64,000 nt of DNA from Rhabditoides inermis (GCA_963966185.1 CAWZYM010000289.1:87501-151500); one strand, 5' to 3'; positions 35,955 to 46,956 are shown, counted from the first letter of the stretch. Numbers and translations are program-made. The notes: generated by a model from the sequence alone, not told the origin.

Positions 35955-36040
35955 TGATTGGGGGAAGTATAGGGCATCCCCCCGTTCATCGTAGGGCAGT
36001 AGTTTCGCCGAATTTTTGCCAGACAGCATTTGAGTCATCA
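35955..36040 (-). repeat. Inverted ~70-bp motif left of the retrotransposon
   Basis: Its reverse complement, including ctgtctggcaaaaattcggc and ccctacgatgaacggggggatgccctata-like sequence, resembles 39225-39282 (ctgtctggcgagccagcgat, then gccgtacgatgaaaggggga). A third copy of the core, ccagcgatattgccgtacga, is at about 60147-60166 in a histone-deacetylase intron. It may be the terminal repeat of a larger element into which the LINE was inserted. Confidence 0.4.
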
Positions 36041-36224
36041 ACAGTCCGTTATCAGCCCGCGCGAGATCATTCGGCCGCGCGATTCGCGCGATTGGAGGTC
36101 TCTTTTTAGAGAAATGAGGGTCATTTGCAAGTCTAAAGAATCAGAGTTCTCCATCTTCTAAAGTTAATTACTCCTTTCAAAATTAAGCAATCTTCACAAA
36201 ATTTTGATATGTAATAGGTATCAG

Positions 36225-38888
36225 TAGTTCTAAGACTCTGCCATCACCGCCGACCTGCCACACTACGCGATAACCCGCTGCGACCGCCCTCGAAGGAAAG
36301 GAGGAGGGGTCGCCATCCTCACCAAGGCCCCCCTCATCTCCTCTGTCATCATCTCCCACTCGGAGCCCACTGCGTTCGAGCTGCTCATAGTTGACACCAG
36401 CTTCTGTGGCTCCTCTATCCGACTCTGTGCGATCTACCGTGCACCCAACTGCAGCGCCGCCCACACTGCCGACCTCGTTTCCATCATTGGAGATCACCTT
36501 GACACAGACGCGCACATCATTGTCGTTGGAGACGTGAACCTGCCCGACCTCACGTGGCCGCATCCCATATCCACCACACCGACGAGCCAGCCGTTCGTCG
36601 ACATTCTCACACAGTTCGACCTCGTGCAGCACATCGACCAGCCGACCCACCGACACGGCAACACGCTCGATCTGGTGTACAGCAGTGGCTGCGTCACATC
36701 CTGGTCCATCACTGCCCCTCTCGGCACTTCGGACCACTTTGGAATATCCATCGTCACTGCCATTCCACGCGTCGCCCTCCCTGTCACCTGGAGGAGAGAC
36801 TACGAGTCTGCCGACTACGACCGCATCATCTCTGCTCTAGTGGACGTGCCATGGACGAACCTTTTTCGCGCCTCGTCGTCAGCCGACGAGATGTACGTCA
36901 CCTTCACCGACATCATCCACCAAGCCATCGATCGGTTCGTTCCCATGAAGAGATCCTCTCCAAATGGGATACGAGTACCGGAATACCTGGCTAGTATCAC
37001 CGCTCACCGGGAGCAGCTTTTCCAGGAATGGCTGTCGTTCCCTTCCGACACCCGCAAGCAGAAGTTCAACGTTTGCGACGTCAAGTGCAAGCGCCTCATT
37101 GCCAAGTACACTCGTTCTGTTGAGCGCGCTATCGCTCGAAGCAATGACAAAAATCGCTTCTACAGATACGTCAACAGTCGCCTATCCACTCGCTCGTCCA
37201 ACTTCATACTACGCGACAGTGCTGGTCATTCTGTCGTCAAGGATGATGCCAAGGCCGCTCTCCTCTCGGCGGCCTTCTCTTCTGTGTTCACTGCCGACGA
37301 CAACCTTACGCCTACCGTACCCCACCAGGATAAGTCGACGTGTATGCCGTACTTCGCACCACACATCGTCTGTGATTTGATCGAGCACTGGACCACTTCC
37401 TATGCTCTCACTCCAGACCGCATCCCCATGCTTTTCCTAAAGCGAGTCGCCATCTCTGTCGCCGATCCGCTCTCACAGATCTTCAATTCGAGCATATCGA
37501 CAGGAGTCGTTCCATCCCTCTGGAAGACCTCCTTCATCACTCCCATTCCGAAGGAAAAGGACGCCACCGATCCACTCAAATACCGCCCCATCTCGAGCAC
37601 CTGCTTTCCTTGCCGTGTCTTCGAGCGGATTCTGAAGCAGTCGATGCTGCAACACATCGCCGACCGCAACATCGTGCCCGCCGAGCAGTTTGGCTTCGTT
37701 GCCCGCAAGTCAACTGAGCTGCAGCTTTTGCAATGTCTCGACGACTGGACACGCGCCGTCGACGAGAAGAAGGACGTCGACGTGATCTACTTTGACTTCG
37801 CCAAGGCATTCGACAGAGTCTGCCACAACAAGCTTGTGCTAAAACTCAACTCATACGGGTTTAGCACACCCGTCGTCAATTGGATTCGTAACTACCTCGA
37901 TGGCCGCACTTTCCAAGTACGAGTCAACTCTGCGTTCTCACCGTCCAGAGACATTCTATCAGGAGTGCCACAGGGGACGGTTCTCGGTCCCGTCCTCTTT
38001 AATGTCTTCACCGCCGATCTCATACCTCAACTTCGTGAACACGTCACCTGCCGTGCCTACGCAGACGACCTGAAGTTCTACCGTCCGTTTGGTAAACACG
38101 ATAGCCGTCAGCCACTCCAAAACGCCATTGACATCGTCAATCAGTGGTCCAAACTCTGGCAACTGCCTCTAGCTGCACACAAGACCAAGGCGCTGTACAT
38201 TGGAAAGAAGAATCCACGCCACATCTACTCAGTAGACTCAACTGCCATCATTGGAGTCGACGAAATTGTAGATCTTGGGTTCACCATAACCTCAGATCTA
38301 CACTTCACCAAGCACTGTCGCATCATCTACTCGAAGGCGTACAACAGGGCGTACACCATTCTTCGCTCGATCGTCTCCTCTGACAGGCAGATGCTCATCA
38401 ATATTTACACCACCTACGTGAGACCACTCTTGGAGTACGGCACGTGTGTGTTCAATCCATCGGACAAGACGTCTATCGTACTACTCGAGTGCGTGCAGAA
38501 CTACTACACACGGGTCGTCTTCGCGCGCACAACGTCACTCGGATTCGATGCGTCTCCAGAACAACGCAACGGGGTTTTCCAGTTACAGTCACTCGAGAAG
38601 CGCCGCCACATCAACGACATCGTGATGCTCTACAAGGTACTTAATGGCTTCGTGGAGGTTGACGCATCTAGTTTCTTCCTATTTATGACTGATAGGTTCG
38701 GTGCTCCCAAGCTCGTTCTTCCCAGATTTAGGCTATCAATCAGAGAGCGCGTTTGGAACGTGCGAGTCTGTAAATCTTTCTCTCTTGTTTCGCTGTATCA
38801 TAGTAGATGTCTTACCTCAACGACCCCGTCTGCCGCTCCCCTGGGGGCGGCTTCCCCTGCTGCTTTCAAACGGTGGCTCCCCATTTAA
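36225..38888 (+). mobile_element. Non-LTR retrotransposon, 5'-truncated endonuclease-reverse transcriptase frame
   Basis: One open frame of about 2.66 kb runs without a stop. Its start has the second half of an AP-type endonuclease (GGGVAILTKAPL, LLIVDTSF, CAIYRAPN, VGDVNLPDLTWP, DLVYSSG, TSDHFGI). The reverse transcriptase follows with PIPKEKDATDPLKYRPIS, EQFGFVARKST, VIYFDFAKAFDRV, LSGVPQGTVLGPVLFNVFTA and the catalytic AYADDLKFY. A tail like FFLFMTDRFGAPKLVLPRFR...RVWNVRV closes it. The layout resembles Jockey/CR1-type LINEs. The missing endonuclease N-terminus and absence of a first ORF indicate 5' truncation. The intact frame suggests a young insertion. Confidence 0.9.
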
Positions 38889-39288
38889 CTTTGTTTTGTT
38901 GTATCATACTTTTTCTTTTTCACGTGTTATTATGCAACCGTATAAATTAATTAATTTAATTATTCGATCTCTAGTGTTCGATTTTTCATTTTCGCCTCCA
39001 TTTTCTAATTAGAGTCCAAAAACCTTGGTTTTGACTCAATTTCCAATGGGAAAGTTCCGAAATTTAATTACTCTTTTCAAACTTATCGCACAGCGCCCAG
39101 TTTTCTGGAGGAGATGCCCAGATAAAATGCTCAGAGATCTCTAGTGATCGATTTTTCGATTTCCGTCATTTTTACCATGTTTGAGCACAGAAACACGCAA
39201 TCGGTGCAAATTTGCATAAAATTCCGGCTGTCTGGCGAGCCAGCGATATTGCCGTACGATGAAAGGGGGAATGGCCTATATTGATATT
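38889..39288. other. AT-rich 3' flank of the retrotransposon
   Basis: It includes attaattaatttaattattcg and two copies of the words ctctagtgttcgatttttc/ctctagtgatcgatttttc. It ends with the 55-bp motif at 39225-39282. No clear poly(A) or tandem tail marks the LINE 3' end. Confidence 0.4.
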
Positions 39289-40598
39289 GCCTTCCTGCCC
39301 CTTCCTGCCCCTTCCTGCCCCTTCCTGCCCCTTCCTGCCCCTTCCTGCCCCTTCCTGCCCCTTCCTGCCCCTTCCTGCCTCTTCCTACTCCTTCCTGCCC
39401 CTTCTTGCCCCTTCCTGCCCCTTCCTGCCCCTTCCTGCCCTTTCCTGCCCCTTCCTGCCCCTTCCTGCCCCTTCCTGCCCCTTCCTGCCCCTTCTTGCCC
39501 CTTCCTGCGCCTTCCTGCCCCTTCCTGCCCCTTCCTGCCCCTTCCTGCCCCTTCCTGCCCCTTCCTGCCCCTTCCTGCCCCTTCCTGCCCCTTCCTGCCC
39601 CTTCCTACTCCTTCCTGCCCCTTCTTGCCCCTTCTTGCCCCTTCCTGCCCCTTCCTGCCCCTTCCTGCCCCTTCCTGCCCTTTCCTGCCCCTTCCTGCCC
39701 CTTCCTGCCCCTTCCTGCCCCTTCCTGCCCCTTCCTGCCCCTTCCTGCCCCTTCCTGCCCCTTCCTGCCCCTTCCTGCCCCTCTTCCTGTCTCTTCCTGC
39801 CCCTTCCTGCCCCTTCCTGCCCCTTCCTACTCCTTCCTGCCCCTTCCTGCCCCTAACTGCCCCTTCCTGCCCCTTCCTGCCCCTTCCTGCCTCTTCCTGC
39901 CCCTTCCTGCCCCTTCCTGCCCCCTTCCTGCCCCTTCCTACTTCTTCCTACTTCTTCCTGCCCCTTCCTGCCCCTTCCTGCCCCTTCCTGCCCTTTCCTG
40001 CCCCTTCCTGCCCCTTCCTGCCCCTTCCTGCCCCTTCCTGCCCCTTCCTGCCCCTTCCTGCCCCTTCCTGCCCCTTCCTGCCCCTTCCTGCCCCTTCCTG
40101 CCCCTTTCTGCCCCTTCCTGCCCCTTCCTGCCCCTTCCTGCCCCTTCTTGCCCCTTCCTGCGCCTTCCTGCCCCTTCCTGCCCCTTCCTGCCCCTTCCTG
40201 CCCCTTCCTGCCCCTTCCTGCCCCTTCCTGCCCCTTCCTGCCCCTTCCTGCCCCTTCCTGCCCCTTCCTACTCCTTCCTGCCCCTTCTTGCCCCTTCTTG
40301 CCCCTTCCTGCCCCTTCCTGCCCCTTCCTGCCCCTTCCTGCCCTTTCCTGCCCCTTCCTGCCCCTTCCTGCCCTTTCCTGCCCTTTCCTGCCCCTTCCTG
40401 CCTCTTCCTGCTCCTTCCTGCCCCTTCCTGCCCCTTCCTGCCCCTTCCTGCCCCTTCCTGCCCCTTCCTGCCCCTTCCTGCCCCTTCCTGCCCCTTCCTG
40501 CCCCTTCCTGCCCCTTCCTGCCCCTTCCTGCCCCTTCCTGCCCCTTCCTGCCCCTTCCTGCCCCTTCCTGCCCTTTCCTGCCCCTTCCTGTCCCTTCT
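39289..40598 (+). repeat. Minisatellite, 10-bp unit CCCCTTCCTG, about 130 copies
   Basis: A 1.31-kb block of CCCCTTCCTG with few variants (cttcctactc, ccccttcttg, ccctttcctg, cttcctgcgc). Because ten is not a multiple of three, all three frames on each strand stay open. They spell a 10-residue repeat (PAPSCPFLPL on plus, RKGQEGAGRG on minus), so the long frames here are not genes. The minus strand is very G-rich. The variant block cttcctactccttcctgccccttcttg recurs at about 39380, 39602 and 40268, hinting at a higher-order repeat of roughly 220 or 670 bp. Confidence 0.95.
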
Positions 40599-40914
40599 TT
40601 GATTGGTCAGCTGATATCGAATGGTTATCAGCAAAGTGTTCGAGCAGCCGAAAGCGTTCAAAAGTCGTACAACGTACAAGCAATCCAGAAAAAACCATTC
40701 CATATACCATATCCCCCGCAATTACATTTTGTGTAGTCACTAGCAACCAGCACACCAGCAAAATCAACAACGACAACGACAGTCAAACATAACGCGTTTA
40801 TCAGAAGTTTGTAAGTGATAATATGGGCGAGACGCAACGTGAAATACGAGCTGTAACGGGGTATGTATACTCTAACGGGGTATAGGGTATGTTTTGTTCA
40901 AACTAAACAGGAGG

Positions 40915-41061
40915 GAGGCGCTTGCTGTTTGGGGCGACAGTGTATCCCTCGTTGTTCTTGTAGATGTGCGGCTGGTTGTTCAGCAACTCGTGGTAGTCAA
41001 CGCCGAGACTCTTCTTGACGGACTTTCGCATCCTAGCACGCGTGCTGAAAGAAGGTAGATT

Positions 41062-41128
<67 letters not shown>

Positions 41129-42029
41129 CTCACTCAGCGAGCGACTCGGTAATGCCGTACTTGTTGCGGTATGCGAGCACGACATCGTCTCCATTCGACT
41201 GCGCCGGGTTGAACTGCTTGTTGAACATGTAGACAAACATCGGGATCAGCTGCAGTTCTTTCTTCTCTCTTTTTTCATTGAAGTTGCCGTTCTTGTACTC
41301 GTCTAGCAAGTCGGCGATGGTGGCCTCAACCTTCTCAGAGCTCATGCCCAGGTGCAGGTCGCCCTTCACATCCGGAGACTGATTCGGCTTTGTCTTTTGG
41401 CTCATCTTCATCTCCACTTCAGCCTTCTGCTCTCCGTCTTGCTTGGTCATCTTCTTGATGGCCGTCTGCAGCCGAGCGATGAGTATCTGGTTGGCGTGCT
41501 TCGCTGCGCCGAGATTACAGAGCGAGTTCTCCAGGTTGATGTACGAACTCTCCTCAATCTGAATCTGCAAACACTCATGAATGTGCCGCACACACGAGCG
41601 CTTCACTCACATCGTCGACGAGGTTTTTTGTGTGCCAAATGCGTTGCGCAGCAGATCTTGTCGGCACAAACATACTCCCCGCACTTGTTGCAGTAGGAGA
41701 CAGGCATGGACAGTGGGTTCTCGTTGGTTACCTCGCAGCCGCCGCCGCTGCAGTAGTGGGCGGCTGCAAACTTGAGGAAATCGTCTATTTCGATCTTGAA
41801 CTCCTGGCCCGCTACCATAGCCTTGACGAGGCGGGGAGGGCACAAATAGGTAGACGGGTACTTGGTGACTTTGCATTCAGGGGAGATGCACACCTACACG
41901 AATTTAATAAGTCGTGAAGACGGGGAGAGAGGGGAAGAGGGAGAGACGATGAAGGATTACCTTCTCCTCCCGTTCTGAGCCATCGTCCGACTTCGGCACT
42001 TCGAGCGACTTCCTTTTGAGATACGCCAT
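40915..42029 (-). CDS. Unrecognised Cys-rich protein, putative zinc-binding
   Basis: ATG at 42029 starts MAYLKRKSLEVPKSDDGSER, then GTAATC splices in phase to an exon at 41893 reading VCISPECKVTKYPSTYLCPP. This exon continues with a Cys-rich block: AAAHYCSGGGCEV and SYCNKCGEYVCADKICCATH, then HKKPRRR. A further exon (41564 to about 41135) is predicted helical (SSYINLENSLCNLGAAKHAN) and ends ...YRNKYGITESLAE. The last exon reads RMRKSVKKSLGVDYHELLNN to a stop near 40915. The Cys spacing suggests a zinc-binding fold, but I cannot name the family. The join between the second and third exons does not keep phase in my reading (donor after CGA T), so a sequence error, an unusual site or a disabling change is possible. 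Confidence 0.6.
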
Positions 42030-42475
42030 GCGGAATGCTGGCAGGGCAGCGGTCCGGTGCTTTTTATGCGCTTGTTTAGACGAGCTTCAAATGACCACAG
42101 ACAGTCGAATGCTACGCCACGCCCACGACGACTCGAACCCTCATTAGGCGAATGGCAACACATGTTAATGTACTGACAAATAACTAGAAAAGGGAGGTCT
42201 GGACTCTGGACAGGCAATCTAGAAAGTCTCATTTGCATGCCTGCGCGGGCCGAGGGGTCCAAGGCCGACGCGTGAAATGACGTTCGGTGGAATGGTCAGT
42301 CGATCCGGCGGCAGTGGCAGCGAGCGGCGGCGTGGTGAGGTAGGGTGTGATCAATTCAGTGCCTACTGCCGGAGACGTAGCTGCTGCTCCTGCCCGAGCC
42401 GCCATTGCTCTGCGGCTCTGCCCTTGCTGGCCGCGCCGCACTTGATCGACCCGCAGCCAGCGGTCTGACGATCAA

Positions 42476-43250
42476 TCCGACACAACCGGAGTCTCCGAGA
42501 GGTGGGGAGGGGTCATCGTAGAATTCCACATACCCTGTTCGGTGTAGAATCGATCGATAACGAGGTGGTGAGAGCGATTGGGAGGCGGTTCTCGGTGGCG
42601 AGGACAGCCACTACTCGCTCTTTCCGCTTGTTGGATCGATATCTCACGCATACACTCGAGTTCTTTATTTTCTTGAGATGTGGCGGTGGACGCGTGCGAA
42701 CGTATTGATTGAATCGTTGTCACGTAGTCATTGTAGTCAACTACAGTGGGTGGGCAAATCAGTTGCCGCCAGTAGAGAGCGCAGAGTGAACAGAGTTCGA
42801 GGCGGAAAAAATCGATAGACATGCGAGAGCACATAAATTCACAATCAAACTTTCGCGCGCGCGCAATTTTCAAATGCGGGACGGCCGAGCGGAGTGATGG
42901 CGGAACTAAATATTTCCTGAACTGTATATCTGCTCTTTAAATGCTCTCCCTCGCACCTTCCCTCTATCTCTCTTCTCTCCTTTTCGTCGTTTCTCTTTCT
43001 CTTTAGTTTGTGTCCGATCAATTACCGATAGGTTATTGATCAATAAGTTACAACTCGCATATTTCCAGGTGCATGCGTGAGATATCGGTCAAATAAACGG
43101 AAAGAGCGAGTAGTGGCTGTCCTCGCCACCGAGAACCGCTTCCCAATCACTCTCACCACCTCGTTATCGATCGATTCTACACTGAACCGGAATCCTGCGA
43201 TGACCCATCCCCACCTCTCGGAGACTCCGGGTGTGTCGGAGAGGCGGAGG
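42476..43250. repeat. ~165-bp inverted repeat pair
   Basis: 42476-42655 and 43077-43250 are inverted copies, sharing cggagtctccgagaggtggg, gtagaatcgatcgataacga and cggttctcggtggcgaggac (next to agccactactcgctctttcc). The roughly 420-bp spacer has an unrelated promoter-like, CT-rich end. Both copies could encode a similar peptide (VARTATTRSFRL), but most differences change amino acids, so coding is doubtful. Confidence 0.6.
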
Positions 43251-43544
43251 CGGAAGTTGCAGCAGGGGCGGCTTGTCTGACGCAGACGGCACAGCACCTC
43301 CCGCTGACAATGCTGTACGCACTGTCTGTGCTGCAGGAGACGCTCGTGTTGACCGAACCGCAGCCTGAATCGGAGCGTGTCTGACGACTCGGACGAGACC
43401 TCAATCATATTCGCACCCGCTCTCCCCCGATCCACGGAATCAAGAATCATTGTCGAAGTCCATAATAAAACACACTTACAGAAACTATAATTGTTTGTAC
43501 GATTGAGAATACACATTGTTTATGCCCATGATGTTTTGGTCTAA

Positions 43545-44096
43545 TTCAAGGATACTTGTAGTTTTAGTACAGAATGAACAGAATGTCTGGATCCGTCGAT
43601 GGTCCCTCGGCAGAAGTCGCTTGGTTGCAGCGTCCTGAAGGCGTCGGGGTCGATTGGGGCAGCCGGCTGTATCGCGGGGGGAAGAGGGAGAGAGGGAGAG
43701 AGGGAGAGTGGGAGAGAGGGAGAGAGGGAGAGAGGGAGAGAATGAGAGAGGGAGAGAGGAAGAGAGGAAGAGAGGAAAACAGGGAGAGAGGGAGAGAGGG
43801 AGAGAATAAGAGAGGGAGAGAGGGAGAGAGAAAGAGAGGGAGAGAGGGAGAGAGGGAGAGAATAAGAGAGGGAGAGAGGGAGAGAGGGAGAGAGGAAGAG
43901 AATGAGAGAGAGAGAGAGAAAGAGAGGGAGAGAGGAAGAGAGGGAGAGAGGAAGAGAGGGAGAGAGGGAGTGAGGGAGAGAGGGGGAGAAGGGGAGAGGA
44001 AGAGAAGGAAAGACTCACGGTGACAGTGCTGGAGGCGATGAGCTCGTTGTTCCCATATCCGCGGCACTCGTAGTCCCCCAGCGTATGAGTTCTAAA
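43545..44096 (-). CDS. Partial gene end with an immunoglobulin-like motif
   Basis: After the acceptor cttatttag at about 44097 an exon reads [20 protein letters not shown] and STVT, then GTGAGT. The G-D-Y-x-C pattern with the following strand is typical of the F-G strands of an Ig domain. Beyond a 330-bp (GGGAGAGA)n intron, a second exon from about 43670 reads [20 protein letters not shown] to a stop near 43545. No upstream Ig exons were found, so this is a fragment or the end of a gene whose earlier exons I missed. The Ig frame does not join in phase to the coiled-coil exon at 44757. Confidence 0.35.
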
Positions 44097-44394
44097 TAAG
44101 GAAAAGCTAAATTTAGATACTAGATAAACAGCCACAAGGTACTTAACAACAAGCGAGTTATGTGAGAATAGGTTTCGAAGATTAGTATATTCTGTTAACT
44201 AGACAAGGCCAATCAAGGATAATTGACTATGACAGTCACGCTCAACATATGTTGGTAACATGAAACGTATACATTAAGAGATGAAAGATATGTTGAGAGA
44301 GTGCAAGTGAAGATTATCTTTCAAAAGTACTTCCAAGTAAAAGTAGTTGGTTTGTACTGTTGTCTCAGTTGTGCAAAAGGACTGACAAACTGAC

Positions 44395-44704
44395 ATGTTT
44401 TCAATGGAGACATGTGCCAACAGCGCGTTCACGACGCCCGGCTTCAACACGTCGTCGTTCATAAACCTGCCGCCGACCAGCCTTCAGAACACGTACAGGT
44501 ACGGTAGTTTGAGTGGTACACGGAAATTGTCGTGGGTCAAAATAACGTCTCCATCATTTCAGATCGGATTCGCTGTGGCCACTCGCGCCGACGTCGTCTG
44601 CGTCTCTGCCCGCAGCGCAGTCGACTCTCTCTCCCTCGACTCTCGCCATGAACAGCTTCGACCCACCCGTCTACACCAACTACACCAACAACGGCGCGCT
44701 CTGA
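44395..44704 (+). pseudogene. C-terminal-only duplicate of the fox gene
   Basis: Two exons (to 44498, and 44563-44704) repeat the last two exons of the fox gene at 53662-53962. They read [20 protein letters not shown], a phase-matched intron, then DSLWPLAP and [18 protein letters not shown] with the same stop. An ATG at 44395 would give an 81-residue protein, but there is no forkhead domain. The copied block continues into the convergent coiled-coil exons. Protein sequence is better kept than expected for a dead copy, so expression should be tested. Confidence 0.7.
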
Positions 44705-44756
44705 TCTACCAATCGTCCGAGTATTGATTGAATATTGATTGGTTATCACTCACCCC

Positions 44757-45597
44757 CACGTGCTGAGCGATCTTCTCGTCACAGGCAGCGAGCTCGGCCT
44801 GCAATATATTTGATTTCACTTATCGATTTTTCGCTACCACCAAAAATGACTATTGTACAATATTATGTGTCGACTTGTCTGATAAAGAATGAGACAAACT
44901 GGAATAAACAAACAAACAAATACCTGTAGTCTGCTGGCAGCCGTTTCAGCGAGAGTCAGCTGCTCTGTCTTTGCTTTGATGGAAGCTTGTAGGTCGGAGA
45001 CTTGCAACTCCAGCCTCTCGAGCTCCTTTTTCACTGCAATATTGAAGTTTGGCCAAATAGCAGCAATCAAAAAGAAACACGTATTGACTCTGTTCCATTT
45101 CTTTCAGCATTTGATGTTATGGTGAAACATATCCAAATAACAAGGAAAAGAAGAACTCACACTTCTCCACCTCTGTCTTCTCCTCATCTTTGTCGCGCTT
45201 CTCCCTGTTCTGCTTCTCCTCCTCCTTCTCCTCCTTCTCCTTCTCCGCCTTCACTTGCTGGTTGAGTAGGGCCGTCGCGCACTGCTCGGCTTTCAACTGA
45301 ATACGAAAAATGAAATGGAAAACACCGCATGACCGCATGTCGCTTGTTCGTTATTACTCCATTTTCGAGTATCTTTTTTAACAGATTATGTGAAACACGT
45401 AGACACAATGACTATACTATTCTTTTCTAGAGTGTTCTACTACATCACACGGAAAGATTCTCTCTCGCTCCCTCCCCCCACCATGGCACCCCTCCTTGTT
45501 CTCTCGCACGCCTCCAGCCTCTCCTTTCCCGTCTTCCCCTCCTCGGAGATGGAGTGGAGGGCGGACTCGACGCGTCGCTTGTGCTCTGCGGTCACTG
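44757..45597 (-). CDS. Coiled-coil exons, duplicate A
   Basis: Four exons join in phase. Starting after ctttcag at 45598, EHKRRVESALHSISEEGKTG runs to ...GAM. Next comes LKAEQCATALLNQQVKAEKE with a Lys/Glu run, then ELERLELQVSDLQASIKAKT and EQLTLAETAASRLQ. The last is AELAACDEKIAQHVG with a GTGAGT donor at 44756. Heptad-like, highly charged sequence predicts a long coiled coil. The set matches duplicate B (54009-54880) exon for exon. Both the 5' and 3' continuations are missing or unrecognised here. Confidence 0.6.
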
Positions 45598-45656
45598 AAA
45601 GGGTGAAGATATCAGTTGATAGACAGTCACACTTTTTAATATCCTCTCCAATTCAC

Positions 45657-45880
45657 CAGGAGCACGATATGCACGCAAGCGCCTCACTCGCCTCACATTC
45701 CGCGCTGAGTTTGCACTTTGGATGCACTACAAAACACTATCCCGCACAAATATCACTAGTCTTCCAACCGATGTTTATGATTTTTTATGTGGGCTAATAA
45801 ATACAACCCTAGTCTGGATCATAGCATTGGGAGTTCGAATTTACCACCCAGTCACTCATCTTTAAAAAAAAAACGAGTCC
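45657..45880. repeat. Dispersed repeat, copy 1
   Basis: It shares gctgagtttgcactttgg, aaatacaaccctagtctgg and gatcatag with 63640-63830 in the same order, about 200 bp in total. No coding frame is shared. Confidence 0.6.
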
Positions 45881-45889
45881 GGTTCGGGA

Positions 45890-46340
45890 GATCAAAACAC
45901 TGATACATACCACTGGGCGCACAAAAACTCTTTTCTGTCTTCTTCCTTATTTACTGCGTTCTTCTTTCTCTCTCTCCTCCTTTCTCTGTCTCTATTTCTC
46001 TATTACCACCCCGTCAGTGTTGTGTTTAGATTTTTTTTAAATCTTGCCACAAGGCAGTTGTAGAATTGATAAAACAACGCATAATCGTAGATATTTCGAG
46101 AAGTTGATTTGAGATGATTTTTACCGCCTAATAAAAAATCAATCGTCACTGTACCTTTGACTTAGAAGCAATAAAACGAGGGCACTCGACCCCTGACCCC
46201 TACGCTAGCATATGCAGGTATACGGTAGTGCCGCGAGCGAATGGCGGGAACGCCAGATGCCAGAAGACGCCTCCCCCCCTTCCTCCCGCCTTTCCACTTT
46301 TCATTGTCATCTCACGTGTACTGTCACTCGGACGCCCGGT
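45890..46340. other. Intergenic stretch, no gene seen
   Basis: It is AT-rich with a short CT-rich patch near 45965. The promoter of the small membrane-protein gene at 46341 probably lies in its right half. Confidence 0.35.
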
Positions 46341-46956
46341 ATGCTACCATCATTCTTTGATCCGCGATCTGACAATTCAACAGTTCCCGCTTTTAATGGT
46401 ACGTTTAATTATAATTTATATCGCGCTAACAAATGTTATAACCAAAAACTCCTGAGCAGCTGCCAAAGTGTAATACGAGTTCAATTTAGAAGATGAGTTC
46501 ATTCTCACTTGGGTATTCTGGAGACCGTTTTACTTTGCATTCATTTCATCTTTTAATATAGTGGCACGAGCGTAAGTTATTCTGATTAAAAATGTAAAAC
46601 TAATAATATTACTATTACATAAATATAGGTGGCTATTTATTCCTGTTTTTCTACTTTCTTTCCGACTCAATGCCTACAATGACACTATCGTCGAATCTCA
46701 CTACACGGTATGTTACAATGGTGACTAGCAGAAGTATTTATAATCAGCAATATCTTTTCAGAACATAATAATCGAAACTTCGATTGATCGACTGCTTCTT
46801 GCGTTTCGTCAGAAATGGGGCTGGACAAAGATGTTCATTGAAATATTAGCGTTTGTTCTTCGTTTAATTGCATACTTGATAGTAATTCACGAATTTTTGA
46901 ATTTCATGAAGCCAGAAATTGTCAAAGCAAGACACCGTCTTCTCTATGCTCCTTGA
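46341..46956 (+). CDS. Small membrane protein of unknown function
   Basis: Four exons (46341-46398, 46490-46571, 46629-46707, 46762-46956) join in phase to a 137-residue protein. The N-terminus is MLPSFFDPRSDNSTVPAFN. Two adjacent hydrophobic stretches follow (FILTWVFWRPFYFAFISSFN and ARAWLFIPVFLLSF), then a polar stretch with an NDT glycosylation sequon (NAYNDTIVESHYT). A third membrane segment is IEILAFVLRLIAYLIVIHEF, followed by a basic tail. The start follows a plausible upstream region, and aataaa overlaps the end of the frame (46959). The family is not recognised. Introns are only 54-91 bp, as in neighbouring genes. Confidence 0.7.

Noticed and set aside
36183..36787. Minus-strand frames opposite the retrotransposon
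   Set aside because: They mirror the strongly coding plus strand of the endonuclease-reverse transcriptase.
39259..40792. Very long open frames of repeated PAPSCPFLPL or RKGQEGAGRG
   Set aside because: They come from a 10-bp minisatellite that leaves every frame open. No flanking exons or start context support a gene.
42472..43516. Two related peptides VARTATTRSFRL as a duplicated exon
   Set aside because: Differences between the copies change amino acids freely and no splice partners were found. An inverted repeat is enough to explain the likeness.
43680..44015. CRISPR-like regular array
   Set aside because: The block is a simple GGGAGAGA microsatellite without distinct spacers, inside an intron of a eukaryotic gene.
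44016..44757. Joining the coiled-coil duplicate A to the Ig-like exon as one gene
   Set aside because: The coiled-coil exon ends in phase 0, but the Ig-like frame needs two bases from the upstream exon, so the join would lose the Ig frame.
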